Assembly: GCA_023055355.1 (NCBI GenBank)
Contig: JALJCS010000030.1
Coordinates: 248,001-312,000 of the forward strand
From: Agelaius tricolor
Lineage: Eukaryota; Chordata; Aves; Passeriformes; Icteridae
Length of the DNA stretch: 64,000 nucleotides
Direction of reading: 5' to 3'
Shown here: one piece after another, positions 10,626 through 24,106 of the stretch
Layout: each line of letters starts with the position of its first letter
Position numbering within the stretch: the first letter of the stretch is position 1
The notes under the pieces: generated by a model
Database searches by the model: none
What the model was told of the DNA's origin: nothing
What the model saw: the letters and a program-made list of their open reading frames with translations, nothing else
Made by a program: the position numbers and the translations under genes

Positions 10626-13600
10626 GTATTAAATCTAGGCATATAAACTTTGAGGAAAGGTTTGAAATTCTTTTGATTTGAATCACATTTTCTATGAATA
10701 CTGACTTACAGATGACTAAAATATGTGGATGGGCATTTGAGCTGACACTTTTTGAAAAGGTGCATGGAATTTAAAATTAAAGCCAGTACCATTAAAAGCT
10801 TTGTGCGGTTTTGTTTTTCCTCTGGTATTCAAAATTGCATATATCAAATATCTGTGCTTCGTACAAAGCTCTTAGACACTCTCAGAAAAAAGCTTTTCTT
10901 TCAGACTAAGTTGCAGTTTACGTAGAACACTAGTACGAGTGAAGGTTTTTCTGGGCATAGGGGGAACACCTTCTCATTGGATTTGTGTGCAGAATGCATT
11001 TTATGCAAACTGGAAAATTGATCCCAGCTGTGTTCTAGTCATCATTCTTACTGCATCAGGCCTGAAGATTCTGTGAAAAGTAGCCTGTGGACCTTGAACA
11101 TAGCTCATGTGAAACAGATGAGAGGCGATGGAGAAGTTGAGGGAGAGAATAAAGAGCATATGGCCCAGTACAGACTAACAATTGTTTGGCACCCTTTAAA
11201 GGCTGTGTTTGACAAGCAGGGCTGAAGCAGGTCTGCAAAATATCTGGGAGATCAAAATCCATTGAAGCAAATTGCCCTGGCCAGTCACCTTGCTGCCGAT
11301 AATTCACTCTCCATAGCAGCTGATCAGGCCTAACAATGCTGCTGCAGAAGTATTGTGAAAAAGGTAGGCATATTTTCACAGATGCAGGGGAAAATCCCCT
11401 TGGATGATGGTTCCAAGGGATTACTTGATGGAGCAAGTTATGTACCCTTATCTACCGTGCAATATCTAAGTTGGTGAGTTCACTATCTGTCAGCATCACT
11501 TTCGAAAATAAATGTTTGATCCACAAAACAATATTTCATATGTCCTGTCTACCTGCTTCATTTCAACCAATGAATAGACTACGTTCCACCAGCAAAGGGT
11601 TTATGATCCTATGTTTCTTTAAACTGTGATAATTCTTTATTTTTTTCTAAATCAGACACTGTCTATTCATAAGATTCAGATGTCCATGGCAGGGGTGTAA
11701 TTAAATTCACATGTTAAAAAATAACCTTGTTCTTGTTATCTTTTTATTAAATTACTGACATGTAACATCAGTCTGCGAGCTGAAGAAAACCCCTTCATTT
11801 GCTGTTTGCCAAGTATCATCTATGTGATACAAATTCCAGTTGAGAAATCACACCCGTACATTGCCATGTAGCACTACTAGTAATGCTTTCACAACCTTTT
11901 CTTCATCATTAGGTCTTTTGGTGAAGTGAATGATTAGAACATAAGCAAGGGCATTTGTTCAAGATGCTCCAGAAAGAGCTGTGGTCTGTTCTCTTCTTTG
12001 CTGCCTATGTTAGCACTGAGCTGCAAAAAAGGAAAGATTACTAGGAAAAGTGTTACTTTCAGTCTAAACTTGTAAATGATGTTTGGAATACCCTGTTAAA
12101 TGACAAGGTGCTCTTTTAAAATATGGCATCTTAAGGGAAAATGTCAGCTTTAAAAAGGTTTTGAGACAGTTGCTTCTGGAAAAAAAAAAAAAAAGAAAAG
12201 AATTGGAGGCTTCTAAGGTCTTTAGGCATACTATTTTGAAGATTGATTCAAAACACAGTTTCTTCATATAGGAAGAACAGAGGACCATAGATGCAACCCA
12301 TTTGAAAATGGATTTCTATATGTTTCTGGTTGGGATTACCAGGCATCATTTCTTGTGAAGTCGAGGGACTGCAGTTAGCACTCCAATAATTTCCTTCCCT
12401 GAAATTCATCTGCATTTGGTCCTTTTTCCAGAGTCCCCATTTATTAGTGAAGGTATACTCTATCTATGCATTAGAATATTCCATTAGAGTGTGTGACTCA
12501 TACTTGCTAGTTAAAATGAGCTGGAGCGGAATGGATAGTTACAGTTGCGTGTATACAATAGTCTTATTTTGGCAAGTTTTCTTTAGACAATGTTGAAGCA
12601 GCACTAGCAACTAGGAAGTACAGCTTGCAGCAGGGAAGGACACTCTTCTGCTTTCTCAAGTTTCCTGTAGTTAAATAGACGCCAAAAGGCTTTTCCTAGT
12701 ACTACTACTGTCTTGTAGGAATACTTGATCTAATCCTATCTTTGATCAAATTCCTAATGGGTTACTTTTCTACAAGGCAGAACATTTTTCTTTTAATAAT
12801 ATGTATTTTGTAAGGTGGAAACATGAACTTGTGCACCAGTCACATGGACTGTACTCCTTATTAAGTTTCACAACCTTCTTTAGAAAATATTGACTGTGTG
12901 TAACTTCAAAAGGAGAATTCTGGGCATCTTCATTCTATTGATGTAATTGTTTTTCTGCCATGCTGGTATTGTTTTCTATCATTTTTACCAACAGAAATAT
13001 TTTTCCCTGACACCTATGGAAAAGACCTATGTTTACTCAACAGTGCAGCGTCAGTACATTGTTTAGAATGATTTCAACATGGTCCCAAACATATGGGACA
13101 GCTAGACAGCAGAGGTTAGCAACAGGGAATGGGAGTAACTTCTGAACCGTTTCAGTAGATTTCCCAGGAAGGGCTTGCTTTCTGCCACTGCAAATTTTCC
13201 CAGAGATTTTGTCTGGTGAAGAGTTGCATCAAAAGAGTATTTTTGCCCAAACCTTGGGGCAAGCTCTGTCTCCAATTTACTAGTGAATGCAAAGAGGGTG
13301 AAAGTGCTGCTTCAAAGCCCTCTGTGCTCTTTCTGTACCAAGAGGGGGGGTGACCCCAGAAATAAGTTTTGATCTCTCTTCAGAACACAAGGCATGTCAT
13401 CACCTCATTCATCTTCTTCTGGGACTCATAGCGTCTTAAGACTAAGAAGCTCTCTTGCTTGCTGAAGTGCGTTCAGCAAAAAAACCTTGTCTCATCAGCA
13501 GATTTGAACGCAACTACAGTCGAGTCAATTCCAATGCTGGCAGGGCAATACTCTACCCCACTAGTAACATGCCACTATTAGAAGACTGTGTAAAACTATT

Positions 13601-16600
13601 TTTGTACAAAGTAATCGGAGGGAAAAATAGAATTGGGAAGAACTGCACATTGTTCTGGAAAAAGCCTCCTGCCTCAGTCTTACAGACATCATTTGCTGGT
13701 ATCATTTTTAATAGTTGGGGTTTTTTAAATTTTGTAGAAGAAAAATTATTACTGCACCTTTATGTTTCCTTAATAGAAGTGCAGCCATTTCTTAATAGAA
13801 TAGAAGTAAGCCATTTGGATATGTACAAATGGTCTTTTCAAATACATATGCTATAGCCCACTGTGAAAGTAATTAGCTATAAAGAGAAATCTAAAGGTTT
13901 AAAAAGATTTTGGAAGAAAGTAAGTCTAAGGTGATAGAAGAAGAAGAAAACAGCAGTTTTCTTCTGGTGAAAAAAAAACAAAGGGAGGACCTTGTACAGT
14001 GGAGATGTATTATTTGACTTCCTGAAAAACTGAGTAGGTTTGCTATTGCCAATGGTTTTCATTAGGAAGGAAGAGATTCCTTTGGCAAAAAAAAACCCTT
14101 CAAACTGACTTGAGAAAAATGTTATGACACTTAACTTCACCAATCCTGAAGAAAAATTCTCATCACTTGATCTGGAAATCATGATGGTAATGGAGACAAG
14201 GATGTCTAAGCCATGCCATCAGGAACATAAAAAAGCATTAGAATGCAGGTAAGACTGAGCTCCTGAACTAGTGTGAAGAGAATGCAAGAAAGACATTTTC
14301 CTTTAAGAGTCTTCAGGATGGAGAGCAGATCAAATTTTTTCATGTGAAGTATTTCTGAATGGAATGAATCTTCAAAATAACATTGTTTTCCAAAACCTGT
14401 CTACAGGATCTCTTACCATGATACACAGTTCCTATGAATAGAAAAAGCAAAGCACTTTTTTCCAAACTGTTGTGCACTCTTAAGCAATCTACAATAAAAA
14501 TAGTATTTTTTCATGCTGGGAATGATGTGAATTACAAAAAAGCCTTGTAGCACCCTTGGCACTGTAGTCTCTTGATTAGCATAGCTTTTTATTCATCAAA
14601 CACGTTTCACATTGACTATTTTTCTCTTTTAAATAACGGCGTCTTTGTACTTATGCAGCATCCATGAAGAATTTCTTGGGTGTTATTTTGTACCTGATCC
14701 TAAATGGCAGGTTCTGCCATCAGATGCATTCTGCCATCTGTCTAGCTTTCCCATTTGATGCAGCTTCTGAGAGGTATTTTCAGAATCGAGGTCTACTTGC
14801 AAGAATGATGCTAAATCCATGCATTTTACTCCTTGGTTAATGCAAAACTATTTTTCCTTTACAGTTCAATGAGAACAGGAAAATAATGATGGTGAGTTCA
14901 ATCCTTAGAGTAATCCAAAGAGGACTATTATCATCATTAGAAACCAAGCAAGGTGTATTTATTGCACATGCATTATACTCACTGATGCAAATTAACCTGT
15001 AAATTCAAAAGGAATCTGTATCATAGGAGTGGATGGACTGTGTCTATTGATATTTTGCTTAAAGCAGAAAATTAATTCTTTTGACAGCCAACTCATGATT
15101 GCAAGCTCACTTTCAACTACAGCTTTCAAACAGATGAAACATGTCTGTTCATAAAACGATACAGTACAGTACGCAATAGCAAGTCAGGTCATAGACATTG
15201 AAAAGAAAAAAACAGCTCAAAGGACAGATTCATTCACATCTACAAGCCCTCAAGAGTGTACAGGTCAAATGTCCCCAGAAAACTAGGCTGGTGGCGCAAA
15301 TTCTCTATGTTGGCACCAGCAGAAGCAGCTGCTATCTTTATAGGATGCAATCTTGCTTACATCACCCTTCAGAGCAATCTTCTGTACCCCTGCCCAATAC
15401 ACCTTCTGCTCTATTCCTTGGACTTCACATTTGCATTTCTACAGAGTCCTGTCCTGCAAACTGACTCAAAGTTCAGGTAGTAGATTTCCAAGATTTAGAA
15501 ATGTTGTGTGAGGTTCATTTATTTCATATTTCATTCCATCTAAGCAAACTGTAACTTTCTGAAGTGAAATATTTTGAGTATGTCACGTGTATTTTAATGT
15601 TAGCTCTGCTTCACATTAAAACTTCTCACAGACCCCTGTGATGCCTTGCTGCAAAAATATATAGCTGCCAAGAGTGGTTGTGGGAAGTTAGAATTGCCAG
15701 AAAACCATACAAACAATCTAACAATAGAGCCTTGGATTTCTGAATGTAATTGCACCATGTAAAGTCAAAATATAATATTTAAATGATTTTGTATAATGAT
15801 GAGTGTGGGCTAGAGAGAATCCAGATAGAATTTTATTTTTTTAAACAGTTCTGGGAAAAACATGGCCTTGACTTGGAAGTATAGCAGGAAATATTTTTAT
15901 ACAGCATGAGTTCTCATTACCTAATCATATGATTTGTAGACCTGAATTGGAAACCAGGAAATAAACAAAGAAAAATATTCAAGCTATGAAAGATGGGTGT
16001 TTAAAATTTTCTTTGTATTTCTGATTAAAGCTATTAGGTAGCTAAATGGTCACCCATTATTTTAAAAAGCATCTGGACATTAAAAATAGGTAAATTTCTG
16101 CGGGACTTGGATGTCAGCTATTCCTGAAAAGCTTTATTTCACTGCTTTCCAACCCTGAATCAATCCACTTAAACGCAGCTGTATTTCAGATGCTCAGTGG
16201 AACTGTCCATGTAATGCAGATAGTTGACAAATAATCTGCAGAAAAAGCTAGATCGATTTGAAGATCTTTTCCTGTAAATGGTATTCACGTTATTTGTACA
16301 AACACACAGATGGGATTTCTGCTGTCTTCTTCAGGCCACTTCCTCCAGAGAGCTCTCCATCAAATCTCTCTAGTTCTACTCTTCTGGTGATCCAAAGTCA
16401 GCACTGGGATGGTCCAACTGCATGAATTACTGTCTGCTAGAGGTGCACCCTGAGGGCTTCTGTGTGCAGCATGACGTGAGCCCTACTAAAGTCACCCTGT
16501 TGGTATAAACTGAGCTAGCTGGACCTTAAGGGACAAGATTGTGCACTGATATTGTAAGAGAAATTAGGTACTAAGAAGGAGGCTGGAAGATTTAAATATT

Positions 16601-17037
16601 TCTGCCTCCAGCTTAAGCAACACTAAATCTTGGTCTTTATCGGAAAAACTAGGTGAATTAACCTATTTGGCATTCCTATGCCAAAAATGTCAGTAATACA
16701 ACAAGAACCGTCAAAAGAGTAACAATTCCAATCCTTACTTTGTAAAAGTAATTCATTGGAAGAAGTCGGGAAGAAGGATGAAACATGCCAATATCCTACC
16801 CTGAGAATCATTCTGTTGATTTGCACAGGTTTCTTATTATATACCCATCTAATGCATTGGACATGCATGCTTGGGATGACACAAATACTTGCAAAGCTTA
16901 CCAGATAAACCATGTTCTCTTCAGACAGCAAAACATTTCTTGATGGTTGTGTTTGCTAATTACATTTAGACTCAATGTTCTTAAAGGTCTTTTCCAACCA
17001 AAGTGATTCCATCTTTCTCTAAATCGCAGACCCTGCT
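10626..17037. other. Long unannotated AT-rich stretch
   Basis: About 6.4 kb with no recognised transposon, satellite, exon or RNA gene. It has scattered A/T homopolymers (for example 12180-12195) and many stop codons in all frames. It looks like ordinary intergenic or intronic DNA. Confidence 0.5.
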
Positions 17038-18387
17038 TGTCTTGGTTTAGGGCAAATTTGGCAGCAATCCTCAAGAAGGGGTGATTTATTAAAAATATTG
17101 ATCTAGTACTGATATCCAACTGTGACGGACAAAGGCTCCCTAACAGTTCAAAATTAGAAAGTGTATGTTTATTGCAACGCTGGGCAGCGTGCGGGATAGC
17201 TCCCAAATACACACTGTGATTTAGAGGTGATAACAGAGTCTTTTTATCTATACAAGTATTGAATACCCAAAAGACAAATACATGTTCATAATTTAGGTAC
17301 ATCCCATCATTCCTCACTTCGTATGGTAATTAGTTCAAAAGCTATTAAGCACGCGTAGTTTGTTCCTCAAAATGAATCGGTGGTCCCTTTCATGGGGAGG
17401 GGTTCCAAAATGAGGAAATAAATGAAGTCTTCCTGGTTCTGAACTTTCTACATTTTCAATGCAAATATGACAAATGAACCCATTGGTAGAACTCCCATTC
17501 CCCATCTTCAATTGGTTTCAGAACAGAGGTGGCCTACAATTGTCTTATGTTCCTAAAAGCTATTTATGAGTTTCTATATTCTTCATGATAAACCCAGCTA
17601 AGCAAACATGATGTTGACAAGCAATCAATTATTAGTTAACTACTAACTCTTAACTTCATCAAGGCCTACCTATTTATTTTGATAAACTCTAATAAGGCTT
17701 ATCTCTGACTAAAACCTCAGCTCCTCTAAAAACCCTAAATTTCTTTAAAGTTCATGTCTCAGGGGGCCCCCCCCAGAAAGCCCACCTACACGGCCCCTCC
17801 CCTCAACTGGTCTGGGAAACATTTCCTCTGAGAGAAGTGGAAAAAATCTGTTTATTTAACAGGGAAAGCACCCCCCAGCACAAAAAATGAACAATACCAG
17901 ATGACAAAACTCAGTCGCCGCTCTGAAGAGACAACGAATTCAGAAAGTCTCTCCTGTGGATGCTTGCTCTGTTATCAATCCCTCCGGCACTAGGAAAGGC
18001 TGCTGCCCAGAGTAGGCCCCCATAGGCCACAAAGTGCAAGCTCTCAGTGCTCTCCAGGTCCCAGTCTGGAGCAGGTTTGAACAGTTCCAAGAAAAGGGAA
18101 AGAAAAAAAGACAGTCCAGGGAAAACTCTGCCTCAGCCAGCTAAACCAACTGAAAAGCAAAGAACACTCTGTTCTGCTCCATCAGTGCCCAGACAACACA
18201 GTGCAGCACAGAATGTGGAGCAGTGTTGCTTTTAGAAGAGTGAGTGCAGCCTGTGATAACAAACTCCGTGCTTCTTCTTCTCCCCACCTTTGCTCTCAGA
18301 ACCAGTCTTGAAGGCAGAGAATAGAATATCCAGCATACACAGAACAGATGGCTGGGGATACAAGCATCATAAAGTCACCCTAGGACA
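17038..18387 (-). mobile_element. Family X LTR with a nested LTR, TSD CTGCT
   Basis: The whole 1,350-bp unit is bounded by X-type ends (TGTCTTGGTTTAGGGC at 17038 and CACCCTAGGACA at 18387) and an exact 5-bp TSD, CTGCT, at 17033-17037 and 18388-18392. Bases 17762-18387 align with the reference X LTR at 2994-3593, including the minus-strand AATAAA near 17850. The X 3' terminus is separated from the rest by about 680 bp of unrelated sequence (17082-17761), which has its own LTR ends. It is a solo X LTR carrying a secondary insertion. Confidence 0.88.
17082..17761 (-). mobile_element. LTR 'Y' nested inside X LTR
   Basis: On the minus strand it runs TGAGACATGAAC...TTTTTAATAAATCA (TG...CA). The flanks are AGGGG (17077-17081) and GGGGG (17762-17766), a 4-5 bp G-rich direct repeat consistent with a TSD in a G-tract. 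It has its own TATA-like TATAGATAAAAAG (near 17240-17253 on the complement) and a polyadenylation signal (GCAATAAACATAC, near 17166-17178). This makes it a full solo LTR of a second family. Confidence 0.78.
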
Positions 18388-18392
18388 CTGCT

Positions 18393-19406
18393 CTACTGAG
18401 ATATGTCACCAGACTATGCTAAGACAAAGTTTTGGAACTGCTAATTAAAATTCTACTATCACAGTGAAGCTGAGGAGGAAAGACAGCTCACTCCAGTTAC
18501 CTTGTGGCATGCCAATACTTCCTTTCAATCACAATGGTTTTCGTCTTTAAATCCGTGACATCACAGGCATAATTCAACATCTTTTGGGCAGGAAGGAAGA
18601 TCTTCTTCTTCTCATTATACTGATGGGTAAGCTGAAATGCAAAGCAGTTAATTCAAAGTGAAACAGCGATAAAGTCAATAGTAAAACTCACCACAGTTTT
18701 GTTTACCAAGCCAAGTCCTTACGATCCCAAAATACAAGAACAGCTGTAAAAGCCTTGTGGTTTCTTCATTTTTTCCTATACCTACATGGGAGGGTAAGGG
18801 ATAAATGATCCCAAACAATGGTAATCCACAACAAAGCATTCTTGACATCATATTCAGCTTTTGCATAGTGAGCTCTTCACCTGATCAAGTTATTCCATTG
18901 CAATAGTTTGGGGAGTATCTTAGAGGGCTGGCTGTTGTTTGGTTTAAACCATCTTGATCATTCAGGAACCCAGTAGCAATGAGAAAGTTCAAAATAAGAT
19001 AGTGCTACGCATTGATTTTCCTATATGACAGATGTATTTCTACAAGACAGAAGGCTGACCTAATGCTTCCCTACAACATGGCTGGAGTGGCATCCTGTTC
19101 CCCATAGGTTTTTCCGTTTAATTTTAGCAGCTTTCTTACTAGATTAATGAGCTGCACTAACTCAAAAAGGAATCAGATAAGTGCCAGAGCTTTAAAACAA
19201 ACAAAAACAACAACAACAAAAAAGATGCAAAATGGTGATTTGTGGGTGCGTTTGAAAACAGAAATTTTTTTGTATTTTTCATAGAGACATGGCATTCTCT
19301 AGAATGATATTGCTCCAACGGTTTGAGTTTGGTTTTCTTTTTCCCCCTCAATTGTAAATGTTATGCATTCTTTTTGGCTATTTCAGTAAATAGATTTTCT
19401 GATATG
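18393..19406. other. Unannotated DNA
   Basis: No recognised element. It contains a CAA/AAC-rich tract around 19195-19225. The ERV-A provirus starts at about 19407. Confidence 0.5.
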
Positions 19407-20223
19407 TGTGAAAGACAGTCTAAAATTCCCCTCATTTGCCTCACGACCATTCCCAGGACAGACACTTGGACCCTAAAGACCCCGATGGGAATTCTGGCCT
19501 GCCAGTAATGGATGAACACCAAAAATCCTGAGGCCCCTGAGCAGAATTCTGGCCTGCCAAGTGATTGTTCACAGCTGTGTCTTCAGTGACTGCTTCTAGC
19601 AGGGCCTGCCAAAGGGCGACCCAGCCTATATGCTTGCACCTGCTTCACGACAATAGACCAGGAATTTTCCCACCTCTTGGCCAGATGAACTTGCTGGGGC
19701 AACTTGGTAGCCCCCCCATGGAAAATCCTTCCTCTGCTCCACTACCACCGTGAGGCACCGAGGTTGAAGCCCCCCTACCAAGGACTGAGACTGAGACACC
19801 TGTAATTCTGATGCAGGGGTGCTGGCCTGACTGAAGCAGGATGCCTGCTGAGTGTTGCCTACAGATGTGCCTACAGGACCTAGACTGGTTTCCCCCAGAA
19901 AGCAGTCCTGAAACAGTGGGTCCCACTCACTGCTGATACTGACTTATCCTGCTGAGAACATGGATTGTCTGTACCCGTCTTCAATACCTTTTTCCCCCTC
20001 AGCAATTTCAATAGACTTCTTCTTCTTGATTGTATCTGTTCCCCCTCAGCCATTTCAAGATTCTGTTTCCCCCCTCAGCAATGGACTATAATAGAACCTT
20101 GAGTTCACCAGGACTTAACCTTGAGTTAACCAGGCAGGGCCATTATCTTCCCAACGTGACTAGGCAAACTCTGTTGGCTGGACTATGAGGACTTAGTCTC
20201 TCCACATTTGGTAGCTATACTCC

Positions 20224-21493
20224 TGTCTTGGTTCAGGGCAAATTTTGGGGAGAACCCCCAAAGGGGCTCCTCTAGGAAAGCAGATTCATTTGGCCCCTCC
20301 CCTATGAAATATTAATCCCAATATTACCGGGTGGGACGTGCCTGGGCTCGTCTGACCCTTGCTGCTGGGCCAAAGGTGGCAGCTGTGATGTTTCACCTCA
20401 GAGATACATTTGGCCAGCTGCATCCTGCATCTAGGCACTCGCAACAAATCCAGGCATAGTAGAAACTCAGTTGACCTCTGGTGGAAAAGGTTCAGGGGAC
20501 GGTGAAGAGAAAAAGGAGAGGATTCTGCTGTAGAGTTTTAATCCAGAGTTTATTCCAGGATGACAGACCTCTGAATCTTGTAACAGCTCCCAACAGAATC
20601 CAGACCGCATGGTCCCGTCTCCTTTTAAGCCCGGGGACAGGGGCAGGGGAAGGCACAGGTGAGCCACCAACCAGGTGGGAGGAGGGGAAGGCTCAAAGGA
20701 TAAAGACACTTGGACAGACCAATGAGCCCGGACCTGAGGGGCATCTTTTGAACTTCTGCCAACCACACCATGACCCTGCTGGAATGTTAAGATTGATGGA
20801 CAGCACTTAGCAGGAGGGCAAAGGGGGAGGGGAAAGGACAGGTTTCACCTATCCCAACACCTGAGGGATTTTCCTGTTTCCTGAAACAGGAAATGGCGTC
20901 ACACTGCAACACTCCCCCCAACCGGTCCAGGAGAAAATAGCTTCTTGGAAAGAGGTGGAAAAAACCTGTTTATTAAACAATAAAACCTAAACAATATTGA
21001 ACAATAAAACCCCTTGTTGCTCCAAAAGAGATGACAAACTGAGAAAGTCCCCTCCCTGGGTTGCAGTTCAGCTCACACAGGCTCTTATCAGGCCCTCCGG
21101 TGCTGGAAATGTTGCGGGCCGGGCCCGGCCTGGTGGGCCACAGGTGCTAGCTGCCGGTGCTCTTCTGGGTGTTCAGTCCAGAGCAGGTTTCAAGAGGTCC
21201 AAAGAAAAGGGAAAAAAGAAAAGAAACCACAGTCCAGGGAACTTCCTTGCCTCAGCAAGCTAAAACTAACTAAAAGCAAAGGAGAGCTCTGTCCCACTGT
21301 CTGTTCATCCGCAGACAACACAGTCCAGGAGCAGGAATGTGGAGGAGTGAGTGCAGTGTCTGAAAACAAGCTACTGCTTCTTCTCTCCCCCCTTCACTCT
21401 CTGCAACAAGTCTTAAAGGTGCAAAACTTATGATGCAGCATAAACAGAACAAGATGATTGGGGTTAAAAGCATCATATAATCAGCTTAGGACA
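20224..21493 (-). mobile_element. Family X LTR in ERV-A 5' LTR, TSD ACTCC
   Basis: It is bounded by TGTCTTGGTTCAGGGC (20224) and CAGCTTAGGACA (21493), with an exact TSD ACTCC at 20219-20223 and 21494-21498. The uninterrupted target site is visible in the 3' LTR near 31920-31935 (ATACTCCTCTCTC), which confirms the insertion. Bases 20912-21493 align with the X reference, with a minus-strand TTTAATAAACAGG polyadenylation region near 20965-20977. The X 3' end is separated from this by a further nested LTR. Confidence 0.9.
20305..20911 (-). mobile_element. LTR 'Z' nested inside X LTR
   Basis: The minus strand reads TGTTGCAGTGTGACGCC...GATTAATATTTCA (TG...CA). TCCCC occurs within one or two bases of each end in the G/C-rich X sequence, consistent with a TSD, although the exact ends are ambiguous. 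It has its own core promoter and 3'-end signals: CTTAAAAGG (complement near 20622-20630) and GGAATAAACTC (near 20547-20557). This is the third nesting level: Z in X in the ERV-A LTR. Confidence 0.72.
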
Positions 21494-21687
21494 ACTCCCT
21501 CTCTCTTTCTCCCCCTCTTTTCTATTCTTTTCCTCTCCCTAATTCCTTTCATGCATTTGCTGTGGTCATTCTATAAAGGTGCATTTGTTTGGATTGATAC
21601 TGCAATCCCCTTTCCGTGTTGTCTGTTGCACTCCCAGATCAGTTAACCAACCATCACCACCCCCATTGGTATGAGCGGATCGTGACA

Positions 21688-22135
21688 TTAAATTGGCATC
21701 ATGGACAGGATTCTGATCGACAGAAGGGTCTGCAAGGCTGTTTGTAGTCTGCAACAGGGGAAGGACGATTTGCTTCAGCCACACCTAGCCCCTCATCGCG
21801 AAAGGGTTGAACGAAGCTGGAAAGCAAGGAAAGCTCTTTGAATTTCCCACAAACTGCGCACGCCCAGGTGAAATACGCCCCCATACTCTATTGAGGGTTC
21901 TGTCTTTAGAATTTCCCAAAAAATCTCTTAGCGCAAAAGGGGAAACTGTTTTTGTTTATGTGTGAATTTGGACTGTCTGGGAAGGAAGGGACAACTTGAA
22001 GGAACTAAGCAGGGCCTCCCAGGGAGATTTGGTCTCTTCACCCAGCCAGGGAAGCAAAGGGGAGCACAGCAAAGGCTGTGAGATTGTCTAACTTAAGTTT
22101 GCACCTCCCTGTCATGGTTTTGGTCCCTTCATAAA
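21688..22135 (+). other. ERV-A leader with candidate primer-binding site
   Basis: The leader begins straight after the LTR end. TTGGCATCATGGACAGGATT (21692-21711) stands where a tRNA primer-binding site is expected, starting with TGG a few bases after CA. I cannot assign the tRNA. The rest of the leader has no recognised signal. Confidence 0.5.
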
Positions 22136-24104
22136 ATGACTGAAAACTCTAGCACAAAAGTTACAGCTGAATTTTCTGCTCTGCTTGCTAAATAGAATGC
22201 CAAGCCTTCTCCAAGGGGGGAGGTTTGGGCAGAGAACAGCTGGTTTAATTTAGAAAATGTCATAGATAGAATTTGTTCTTTACAACATGAAACAGAAGTT
22301 AAACTGGGCAAAAATAAAACCATCCTCTGCTCAGTTTTGGCAGCTTGTCTCACAGCAGCCATAGAAACCCTTTTTAAGCAAAGAAACGAGGAAATAGCAA
22401 GAATAGATTCCCTTCAAAACCTAGTTGAAATTTTGCAGAAAGAATTAAAGGAAGATAGAAATGAGATCTATATGTTGCGAGCTGCCCTTAGAGAGGAACT
22501 TGCTAAGAATTCACATCCTACTGATTCCTCTACAGAGCCAGAGGAAAAGGAAACTCCTGACATGAAACAAATCTATCCCCGTCAGGAACTTGAGGCAGTA
22601 AAAAATTGGAGAGACTACTGCTGTCCTCGCTTGAGACCCTTGGTTCAAACAGAATAGAACTATCTTAATGATGAGGATTGTTGGAATGTTGGGGGACATA
22701 AGATAGATGATGCACTTTGGACCTGGTTAACATAAGAGATTTGAAAACAGGATGCCTTGGCATAAACAAACGGAACTTTGAAAATTCGACCTGGATTGCA
22801 AGAAGATTAAATCAAACGGGTTTACTGGAAAAAGAAAATCCCATGAAACTCTGCAAGCAAGAGATGTTGTTATATGCATAAGTTTGTTGATGTGATTTTA
22901 ACCTAATCATTGTAGTACACATTACTAGTCTCCCTGCAATGGTATGTAAGTGCTTGTATCCCACAATCAAATTGGATTCTGATTACCGAGTGGGTCTCCC
23001 TGTCTCTCTGCATTGCCGAAAGAGGATCTTGACCCACCTATCACAACTAAACAAATACCGTTCAGTGCTACCGAATTAGCTAAGCTGTCAAAAGAATTCG
23101 GGCGCCTCCCACAAGAATCAGAGACAAATATATCCTCCGAGTGTCCCTCGATGGTGGAGATCAAATTAAATTAACCGGAGGCCAGTGGGTACTAGGGACA
23201 TGGAGCCTTCTTCACAACAGGAGATAAGGAGGTAAGCGTGACGCATGGTCCCTGACACAGGGTGCGTCTTTCTGGGCCGGGAGAATGAATCCTTTGGAAA
23301 GGGGTGACCCCCTGGCAATCGTTGACACCACCGACCAGCTCTTAGAAAGTGTCCACAAAGCCGCCTGCCTGCAAAAGATTCATGAAAAGAAATTAGTTCC
23401 TGGTTTTGAAGGCCCAATGCAATTACCTGTGAAGCCAGAACTAATGACCGATTGAACTCGTGGGCTTCCAGAAACACTTAAACATACAGCAATGACTCTA
23501 CAGAAAACCATAATGGCTTTGAATCCTGTAGAAAGACTAGATAAGATTCCTCAGGAATTCCCCTGGCCAAAGTGGACCTAGAGATCCTGGCTTCACTCCC
23601 TACTCTTCCCCCTCACAGCCCTCAGCTTCTCAATCTGATTCACCTGCCAGTAGCCATAAAGTTTGGACATGAGCTGAAGTTGCAGTAGATCTGATTAATT
23701 ATTGTAGACAATATGGACCTATAAAAACCCCGGCATAGAAATCAGAAAATAACAAAGGTGTTTGGTTTATTGGGGCTCCTCACAGTGAAAATATAGAGAA
23801 AGGAAAACAGATCTCTAACTGCCACCGTTGGTGGTTGTTGGGAATTCAAAAGTGGGTCCCCAAAGAGGTGATGGATGGTTTGCCCCTTGATAAATTGCAG
23901 AAAATAATAAATAATTGGCACCAGCGAAAACCGAATCCATTGGCTCAACCCAGTGCACCCCTCCCTTCTCAGGGACAAAAACTAACCCTCCCCCAGCCTC
24001 TCCCACAGAACACAGGCAGTGAACCAAAACCAACAGGGTTTTCGGGAAACAAATCTCTCTGCCGCTTACAGGTGGGCAAAGGGGCGGAGCGTGGGTTTAT
24101 TTAA
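22136..24104 (+). pseudogene. gag: ERV-A gag remnant
   Basis: Gag would form the virion core. A likely start ATG lies at 22136 and is followed by a stop within about 60 bases. The longest clean piece is 22337-22657 (106 codons), lysine/glutamate-rich with a heptad-like pattern (EEIARIDSLQNLVEILQKEL), suggesting a coiled coil in the matrix region. Further pieces are scattered to 24104. The last (23835-24104) starts with a WVPKEVMDGLPLDKLQKI-type helix and a proline/glutamine-rich tail. No zinc knuckle (CCHC) is visible, as in some ERVL-like gags. Several stops and frame changes make it non-coding. The call rests on position and weak features, not on a diagnostic motif. Confidence 0.6.
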
Positions 24105-24106
24105 GA

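Larger units (their letters stand above)
19407..21687 (+). repeat. ERV-A 5' LTR, interrupted
   Basis: It pairs with the 3' LTR at 31135-32120. It starts near TGTGAAAGAC and ends GATCGTGACA at 21687. About 1.27 kb inside it is a later X LTR plus TSD (20219-21498), leaving about 1.0 kb of original LTR. Identity to the 3' LTR is uneven: about 20% different over the first 95 bp, almost identical over the next 620 bp (19499-20121), then more diverged with a roughly 31-bp indel. Confidence 0.85.
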
